Position numbers and translations under genes: made by a program. DNA of 20,012 bases from Bacteroidales bacterium (GTDB lineage: Bacteria > Bacteroidota > Bacteroidia > Bacteroidales > JAADGE01): positions 1-20,012 of the forward strand of contig JANTGL010000011.1 in the NCBI GenBank assembly GCA_024762915.1. The letters run 5' to 3'. How positions within the stretch are numbered: the first letter of the stretch is position 1; each line of letters starts with the position of its first letter. The notes under the pieces were generated by a model. It worked only from the letters and a program-made list of their open reading frames with translations, had not been told where the DNA came from and did no database searches. This document shows, one piece after another, positions 14,601-20,012 of the stretch.

Positions 14601-16637
14601 TTAAGGTATATAATGATTAATAATATACCAATTTTTTATACCGTCAGATTGTAACATATATGATTCAGCCGGAGCATTAATTATTGCCGGGGCTGACCTT
14701 CCGTCAATTAAATCTGAGCCGTCAGGTGCAACAGCAATACTTTTACCTTCACTGGAAGCATTTTTAACTACAATAACCCTATTCTTATTTCCTGAAGCAG
14801 ACGGAATAATTATTTTATCAACTTGAGCATCAGTGATTACTAAAGTATAAACCCTTTCACCATCCGGATCCGTATTAAAATTATAATTCACAGCCGTTTC
14901 TTTTAACAGATTTTTTAACTGATTATCAACCGTATAATCAATAATATACCAGATTGTTTCTCCGGTATTTTTGTCAACTCCTGCTTGAAATGTATATGTT
15001 TCACCTTCTTCGACAATTAAAGGCTGTTCAGAAACACCTTCAATAATATCAGGATTTATTGTTGAAACATTAACTGTCTGCCCCTGCGGTCTGTTATTTT
15101 TCACCTTAATAATTCTGCTTTCATTTCCCTCAACCTTAGGCAATTGAATATTCATTTTACCTTCTGATGTTTTTACAATTAAAGTTCCGATATTATCATC
15201 ATCCTGAAAAGGAAAATCATTCTCATAAGTGATTAAAACAATAGGCGGTACATATGTAGCCGGAAAAGTTACCAAATTATTAACATTTTCCCAATTTGTG
15301 GAACCTCCTGCTCCGGTTGTTAATACTTCATTAATATTTCCTCTTGTTGTCGGCATTTCAATTGTATTTCCGCCTCTGTTAAATCTTAAGTTCCCGTTTA
15401 AATTAACGGATTCAGCTCCCGGAGAGAAATCACCGTAGATAAGTGCCCCGTTAAAATCAGAAGCATTGTTTGAAATGTATAATTTATTACTTCCCGCTTC
15501 AAGAATGCCTGCATTGTTTCCGATAAAAATATTTCCCGTACTTCCTGAAGCAGATGCATTACTTCCTGTATTGTTTCCGATATAAACATTATTATTACCG
15601 GTTATATTCGTTATTCCGGAATTTTTTCCGATAAAAATATTATCAATCCCGGAAGAAGTGTTGATTCCGGCTTGGTAACCGATAAATGAATTTTGCGGAG
15701 TCATATGCATATATTTGTAAGTACTGCCTTTTGCAGTGGCATAACGTCCTACGGCAAAGCCTCCCGATACACCTTTGGCTAAACCGTCTGTAAATACTCG
15801 TGTACTGTCAATATCCGTAAAAAAATTATAGGTTTGTGTTCCCTTAGCCGTTGCATAGCGACCTACGGCAAAACCGCCGGATACACCTTTAGTACCGGTT
15901 CCGTCCGTATAAACCCTTGTACTGTCAAAATCCGTATAAAAAGATTTTTTAACATAAGTTTTTCCTTTTGCAGTGGCATAACGCCCTACTGCAAAACCGC
16001 CGGATGTAACGGCACTGCCGGAAGTATAAATGCGTGTGCTGTCAGGTGTTATCACTAATAAAGCCGTATCTTGATATGCTTTTCCTCCTTTAGCCGTGGC
16101 ATAGCGACCCACGGCAAAACCGCCGGATACACCTTTGGCTCCTTGAATAAAATTAAACTTTGTCAATTGAGGTGTAATAACCATCAAAGGATATCCGTCC
16201 TTATCTTGTATTTCAAATAATGTATCACTGAGATTCTCCGCTTTGATAACTAATTTCTTTTTCGGTGTATTTGTACCGATTCCGACATTGTATGCCGTAT
16301 TCGACAAATACACATTATTATTTGTTCTGGTCCATATTCCTGCATTTGTTGATAAATCAATCCAGCCCGGTTTATCAAAGGAATTTTTTCCGTACAAAAA
16401 GAAACTGCCGAAATCCGTATCATAAATTAAAAGCCCGGGGATTGCACTAACTAAGTTACGCTGAGCAGTTGTCATTCTGGGAATCAACAAACCTTTGTCC
16501 GTTGATTTTATTTCAAGCATGGCTGAGGCATCGGGATTTCCTTCTTTATCAGAGATTAATACTTGTGAAATAACAGAATTATTAAAGCCTATTAAAAGCA
16601 AAAAAATAACTGTGAGTTTTTTAAGATTCTTTTTCAT
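14601..16637 (-). CDS. Large secreted surface/fibre protein with YadA-head-like and NVFIG repeats (shorter paralogue)
   Basis: A 678-residue exported protein, probably a trimeric surface fibre. In order: signal peptide (1-25, ending ISQ); the Bacteroidota module ASAMLEIKSTDKGLLIPRMT ... PGLLIYDTD (about 35-80); NVGIGTNTPKKKLVIKAEN; and four identical GGFAVGRYATAKG motifs at 172-184, 213-225, 254-266 and 292-304, separated by spacers containing DSTRxYTxG. Then come four 17-residue NxFIGxxAG repeats closed by a cap SNKLYISNN ... ALIYGDF (about 314-405), and finally two copies of a beta-rich C-terminal domain (about 480-580 and 590-678, each ending in W-YII). The FAVGRYATAKG motif resembles the left-handed beta-roll of YadA heads. 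There is no type IX secretion tail or transmembrane anchor, so attachment is unclear. It lies downstream of its larger paralogue on the same strand. Confidence 0.85.
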   Translation of the reverse strand: MKKNLKKLTVIFLLLIGFNNSVISQVLISDKEGNPDASAMLEIKSTDKGLLIPRMTTAQRNLVSAIPGLLIYDTDFGSFFLYGKNSFDKPGWIDLSTNAGIWTRTNNNVYLSNTAYNVGIGTNTPKKKLVIKAENLSDTLFEIQDKDGYPLMVITPQLTKFNFIQGAKGVSGGFAVGRYATAKGGKAYQDTALLVITPDSTRIYTSGSAVTSGGFAVGRYATAKGKTYVKKSFYTDFDSTRVYTDGTGTKGVSGGFAVGRYATAKGTQTYNFFTDIDSTRVFTDGLAKGVSGGFAVGRYATAKGSTYKYMHMTPQNSFIGYQAGINTSSGIDNIFIGKNSGITNITGNNNVYIGNNTGSNASASGSTGNIFIGNNAGILEAGSNKLYISNNASDFNGALIYGDFSPGAESVNLNGNLRFNRGGNTIEMPTTRGNINEVLTTGAGGSTNWENVNNLVTFPATYVPPIVLITYENDFPFQDDDNIGTLIVKTSEGKMNIQLPKVEGNESRIIKVKNNRPQGQTVNVSTINPDIIEGVSEQPLIVEEGETYTFQAGVDKNTGETIWYIIDYTVDNQLKNLLKETAVNYNFNTDPDGERVYTLVITDAQVDKIIIPSASGNKNRVIVVKNASSEGKSIAVAPDGSDLIDGRSAPAIINAPAESYMLQSDGIKNWYIINHYIP
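15465..16124 (-). repeat. Coding repeats: four GGFAVGRYATAKG units and four NVFIG units
   Basis: Within the shorter surface protein the 39-base GGFAVGRYATAKG units start at 15726, 15840, 15963 and 16086 (spacing 114, 123 and 123 bases). Protein sequence is identical in all four while third codon positions differ, for example the Gly, Thr and Arg codons. The NVFIG units follow at about 15465-15695. Confidence 0.88.
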
Positions 16638-16734
16638 GATTTCAAAATTTTTGATTTATTGCAATAATACGACATATTATAATAAAAGACATCTTAATCT
16701 TAATTTATTTGATAAAAGTTCGGATTCTTAGGAT

Positions 16735-16762
16735 AAAAAACACCCCGCCTTGCGGCGAGGTG
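16735..16762 (-). terminator. Rho-independent terminator of the larger surface-protein gene
   Basis: On the minus strand CACCTCGCC, loop GCAA, GGCGGGGTG is followed by six T, 104 bases after the stop at 16867. The stem is the same as that of the terminator at 14511-14537 and again needs a U-G pair that exists only in minus-strand RNA. The rest of the 229-base gap (16638-16866) holds a shorter imperfect hairpin around 16796-16808 (CACTTGCAGGAGTG on this strand) followed by T-rich DNA. It must also hold the promoter of the downstream gene, for which I see no clear consensus. Confidence 0.88.
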
Positions 16763-16866
16763 AAATTTTGAAAAAAAATTACACAAAAAAATTGCACTCC
16801 TGCAAGTGTTTAATTATTTGTTATTTTAATGTCCGAAAATTGTAATAAACAATCTCTGCTGTTTCT

Positions 16867-19800
16867 CTATGGTTTATAAACTACAAAACTAAATATTGCA
16901 TCTGTTAAAGTTCCTGAAGTATTCCTAATATTGACAAGTAAATGGCTGTTTACACTTCCCGCATTTGCAATTAAAGTCCCTCCGGAATTAATTGTTATAT
17001 TTGTTATATAATTTGTATAAAAATAATTTTCTCCGGTAATCGTTATTTCATAGGTTCCTGTTGCTGTTTTATTTACTGAGATATTACTTGTACCGGTATT
17101 AATTGTTCCATCTGAAGCAATATTTCCGTATGCAATAGGAACTAAATTAGCAGTTCCCGTTTGTTCTCGATTAAGTTCTCCGCCGTTTGTTCCATCCGTC
17201 AAATTAAGATTACCTGTATTTATATTTACATTTCCGTTAAAATAACCTGACCATTCAACACCGTTATTATCTTTATAAGCTAAAAATGCACTATTCCCTC
17301 CGTCATTTTTTGCTCCTATTACGGCAGCGCTGTTATTATAATCAAGAAAACTGTAACCCGCAACACCGGACGTAAAGTTATTACCGTAAAAACTATATCC
17401 TTTAACAGCTGCATCTACACCATCAACAGCCCAACTTGCTCCTCCGTTTGCAGCACCTGAAGCACCGGTTCTGTGTCCGTATATTGAAGCTTTATCTCTT
17501 CCATAATCACCATTTAATCTGTAAACATATAATTTACTGTTTGAATCAGTATTTCCGATTCCCACATTCCCTGACACAGCAGAAAGTATATCATTACCGG
17601 AAACTGTCCAATCACCGTCATCTATATCAGAAGCATCCTTCCAACTTACATTCCCCCCTCCGTCTGTAACCATTACTTGGTTCACAGTGCCGTCGGCAGA
17701 AGGAAAAGTATATGCATCATTTACATTTAAGTGGCTGAAGATTTTTACGCTGTCATTTGCAAAATCACCCCAAATTAAGGGAGTTGATGTATTTGAATTA
17801 TCAATGAATAACTTATCTGAACCGGTTTCATTATAACCGGCTTGATTTCCTATAAATACATTATAATTACCGGTTACATTATTATATCCGGATTGATAAC
17901 CGATTATTGTATTGTAATCACCTTCGGCATATATTTCATTTCCGCCGTTATAGGCTCCTTTCATTACATCTTTTCCGATAAGAATATTTGCATTCATTTC
18001 TTTGCTGTACATAGCTGCTTCATGCCCGATAATAACATTTGATACGGAGGCATTATTGTTATTATATTCACCTTGGCCTGCATCATTTCCGATTATTACA
18101 TTCCAATATCCGTTTGACTGATAGTCCCCTGAATTTACACCAATAAATACATTTTTTATTGCTGTTGTACTATAAGCACCCGCTCCGTCACCTATGAATG
18201 TATTTTCACCGCCGTTATTGTTGAACCCTGTAGATCTTCCTAAATAAGTATTTGAATTTGCATCTGTATTACTGTATCCGGCACTTTCTCCGATAAATGT
18301 ATTACTGTTACTGGCCGTATTACTATATCCGCTTCTATAACCTAAAAAAGTATTTAATGAACCGCTTGTATTTGAAATACCGCATTGATCACCTATAAAA
18401 ACATTTGAATAAGAGTCATCGTTATTTAAGCCGGCAGTATTTCCGATAAATACATTACTAAATCCCGTAGTATTATTTAAACCGGCGTTGTTGCCCAAAA
18501 AAACATTATTTGATCCGTAAATCCAATTAGAATTATCACCGGTATTATTTAAACCTGCTTGATTTCCTAAAAAAACATTATTTCGTCCGAGCGTATTAGA
18601 AAAACCGCTTCGGTATCCTAAAAAAACATTATCAGATCCGACGGTATTGTTATTTCCCGTTTCATTTCCCAAAAAAACATTTCTGCTGCCGTCGGTTAAA
18701 TGATTTCCGGCTTGTTCTCCTATTATTACATTAAAATCACCCGTAACACTTCCCGAAAGAGTCCCTTCTCCGGCTTTATGACCGATAAAAATATTATCAA
18801 TTGCATTATCCATATATGTTCCTGCGTTGGCACCCAACACAACATTTCGTTCATTTGTTCCCGTTAACGTTTCAATCCCTGCTCCTGCTTGATTTCCGAG
18901 ATAAACATTATCATCACCTGCATAATGATAATTCCCCGAAAATTGCCCCATAAATATATTATTATTCCCGGATACAGCATGCCAAGCTGCACCGTCACCG
19001 ATAATTGTATTATTATCAGAGGAAATCAAATCATGCCCTGCAAAATCACCCAAAATTACATTTGAACTCCCTGTTGTTATGCTATCTCCGGATTGTCTTC
19101 CGATAAAAATATTAAATCTTCCGTTTGTAACATTTTCTCCCGCAAAATCACCAATAAAAACATTTGCAATACCTGAAGTATCATCAACTCCGGCATTATT
19201 TCCTATAAAGACATTGGAATAACCTGTTGTAATAGCTTTTCCTGTTTGTAATCCGATAAAAACATTATTCTCACCGCTTCCGCCTGTAGCAGTATTAGGT
19301 CCTTGCCCGGATTCAAATCCCATATAAATATTATTTTCACCGGATTTGTGATATTGTCCTGCAAATTCTCCCATAAAAATATTGTGTATGGAAGTTGTAT
19401 CGGAATAACCGGCATTTGAACCTATAAAAATATTACTTCCTGCCGTTGTATTTTCATGTCCTGCTTGATAGCCTATAAATACATTATCAGCACCTGTCGT
19501 ATTATTATAACCGGCTTCATATCCGAGAAAAACATTTCGAGACCCGGCAAATCCGCTACCACCGACATTACTGTATCCTGCTTTATTTCCCATAAAGACA
19601 TTATCTCTTCCAAGTTCATTACTGTAACCGGTTAAATGACCTACAAATGTATTTCGGTATCCTTTTGTATTTGAAAAAGCACTTTGGTATCCGAAAAATA
19701 AATTATATTTTCCTGAATCACCTACTGCTAACGAATTTGTTTTTAATCCTGCTTGATGTCCGATAAAATAATTCTCATAGGTCATATGCATATAGGTATC

Positions 19801-20012
19801 TGCGCCGCCTTTCGCTGTTGCATAACGCCCTACGGCAAAGCCGCCGGATACACCTTTGGTACCGCTGCCGTCGGTATAAACACGGGTACTGTCAATTCCC
19901 GTATAAAAATATTTCTTAACATAGGGTGCCTTTCCTTTTGCCGTGGCATAACGACCGACTGCAAATCCGCCGGATGTAACTGCACTGCCTGAAGTATATA
20001 CGCGTGTACTGT
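16867..20012 (-). CDS. Giant secreted surface/fibre protein with 36 NVFIG repeats (larger paralogue, N-terminus beyond right edge)
   Basis: At least 1047 residues are visible and the frame is open to the window end. The internal ATG at 19791 is not the start, because the 74 codons before it encode DSTRVYTSG and two GGFAVGRYATAKG motifs just as in the paralogue. Next come 36 copies of a 17-residue repeat (NVFIGNxAGxxNTTGxx), a few with 4-8-residue insertions, then the cap GSDKLFIDNSN ... LIWGDF. The C-terminal part has DWTVSGNDILSAVSGNVGIGN followed by SKLYVY, a Gly/Ala/Ser-rich region (ASIYGHRTGASGAANGG ... AVKGYSFYGN) and a beta-rich end (YEITITGENYF ... FSFVVYKP). The repeats suggest a long, Asn-rich beta-roll or beta-helix shaft on the cell surface. 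Secretion route and ligand are unknown; annotation pipelines often call such proteins tail-fibre-like. Confidence 0.85.
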   Translation of the reverse strand, partial: STRVYTSGSAVTSGGFAVGRYATAKGKAPYVKKYFYTGIDSTRVYTDGSGTKGVSGGFAVGRYATAKGGADTYMHMTYENYFIGHQAGLKTNSLAVGDSGKYNLFFGYQSAFSNTKGYRNTFVGHLTGYSNELGRDNVFMGNKAGYSNVGGSGFAGSRNVFLGYEAGYNNTTGADNVFIGYQAGHENTTAGSNIFIGSNAGYSDTTSIHNIFMGEFAGQYHKSGENNIYMGFESGQGPNTATGGSGENNVFIGLQTGKAITTGYSNVFIGNNAGVDDTSGIANVFIGDFAGENVTNGRFNIFIGRQSGDSITTGSSNVILGDFAGHDLISSDNNTIIGDGAAWHAVSGNNNIFMGQFSGNYHYAGDDNVYLGNQAGAGIETLTGTNERNVVLGANAGTYMDNAIDNIFIGHKAGEGTLSGSVTGDFNVIIGEQAGNHLTDGSRNVFLGNETGNNNTVGSDNVFLGYRSGFSNTLGRNNVFLGNQAGLNNTGDNSNWIYGSNNVFLGNNAGLNNTTGFSNVFIGNTAGLNNDDSYSNVFIGDQCGISNTSGSLNTFLGYRSGYSNTASNSNTFIGESAGYSNTDANSNTYLGRSTGFNNNGGENTFIGDGAGAYSTTAIKNVFIGVNSGDYQSNGYWNVIIGNDAGQGEYNNNNASVSNVIIGHEAAMYSKEMNANILIGKDVMKGAYNGGNEIYAEGDYNTIIGYQSGYNNVTGNYNVFIGNQAGYNETGSDKLFIDNSNTSTPLIWGDFANDSVKIFSHLNVNDAYTFPSADGTVNQVMVTDGGGNVSWKDASDIDDGDWTVSGNDILSAVSGNVGIGNTDSNSKLYVYRLNGDYGRDKASIYGHRTGASGAANGGASWAVDGVDAAVKGYSFYGNNFTSGVAGYSFLDYNNSAAVIGAKNDGGNSAFLAYKDNNGVEWSGYFNGNVNINTGNLNLTDGTNGGELNREQTGTANLVPIAYGNIASDGTINTGTSNISVNKTATGTYEITITGENYFYTNYITNITINSGGTLIANAGSVNSHLLVNIRNTSGTLTDAIFSFVVYKP
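17800..19773 (-). repeat. 36-copy 51-base coding repeat array (NVFIGNxAG, 17 residues)
   Basis: The core N-[VIT]-[FYI]-[ILM]-G-x-x-[AS]-G recurs 36 times, mostly every 51 bases, and ends in a diverged capping unit (DKLFIDNSN). Copies are diverged at DNA level, with no long exact repeats, so the array is old rather than a recent slippage product. A few insertions (for example before copies 5, 10, 18, 20 and 24) break strict periodicity. Confidence 0.88.
19807..19971 (-). repeat. Two GGFAVGRYATAKG coding units in the larger surface protein
   Basis: Units at 19807-19845 and 19933-19971 (126 bases apart) encode exactly the same 13 residues as the four units of the paralogue, with different synonymous codons. 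A spacer with DSTRVYTDG separates them, and a further DSTRVYTSG at the window edge implies at least one more unit beyond. Confidence 0.88.

Noticed and set aside
16656..16667. Palindrome TTATTGCAATAA upstream of the shorter surface-protein gene as an operator
   Set aside because: A 12-base palindrome in such AT-rich DNA is easily due to chance, and no second copy or regulator gene is seen.
17800..19773. 51-base periodicity as a non-coding satellite or CRISPR array
   Set aside because: The periodicity follows a continuous reading frame with conserved NVFIG residues and diverged DNA.
19753..19791. Start of the larger surface protein at the ATG at 19791
   Set aside because: The frame continues to the window edge and encodes repeats shared with the paralogue, so this methionine is internal.

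Overview
The window is an AT-rich chromosomal segment from a member of the phylum Bacteroidota, most likely an uncultured or marine Bacteroidales/Marinilabiliales-type organism. The grounds are that secreted proteins begin with MKK-type signal peptides ending in Ala-Gln, start codons lack Shine-Dalgarno sequences, the N-terminal module of the surface proteins is typical of Bacteroidota, and several genes (coaX followed by an outer-membrane barrel, def after ruvX) sit in arrangements familiar from that phylum. I see no tRNA, rRNA, CRISPR array or insertion sequence. No intergenic gap exceeds about 230 bases.

Left part (1-7181, all minus strand). Read in the direction of transcription, there is an MBL-fold hydrolase, a small secreted repeat protein with six YDYQA repeats (probably the 7(1) septoil-knot family) closed by its own terminator, then a tight cluster of coaX, an outer-membrane beta-barrel and a TPR protein closed by a second terminator. 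These are followed by a secreted N-acetylmuramoyl-L-alanine amidase with a LysM-like segment, and by the first 212 codons of a KtrB/TrkH potassium-transport subunit that runs off the left edge. The coaX cluster and the amidase point to cell-envelope and cofactor housekeeping.

Middle (7204-14508). An alpha/beta hydrolase on the plus strand converges, stop codon to stop codon, on a minus-strand group: a small cysteine-rich protein, peptide deformylase (def), RuvX/YqgF (TTG start), an orphan Vsr-type endonuclease and a cytoplasmic 16-repeat leucine-rich-repeat protein. Divergent from the latter is a plus-strand run: a secreted NUC1-type nuclease with an OB-like tail, a Sir2-family deacylase, the ribosome-assembly GTPase EngB and a small helical protein. 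The two gaps flanking the Sir2 gene are each filled by a heptanucleotide tandem array of different consensus (GGGTGCA and GTTGGCT), and each array begins at the stop codon of the gene upstream.

Right part (14511-20012, minus strand). Two tandem paralogous surface or fibre proteins combine perfectly conserved GGFAVGRYATAKG motifs (YadA-head-like) with 17-residue NVFIGNxAG repeats, 4 copies in one and 36 in the other. The larger gene runs off the right edge. Both end in near-identical hairpin terminators. The most interesting items are the knot-type repeat protein, the paired heptamer arrays, and the expanded beta-roll repeat pair with shared 3' ends.
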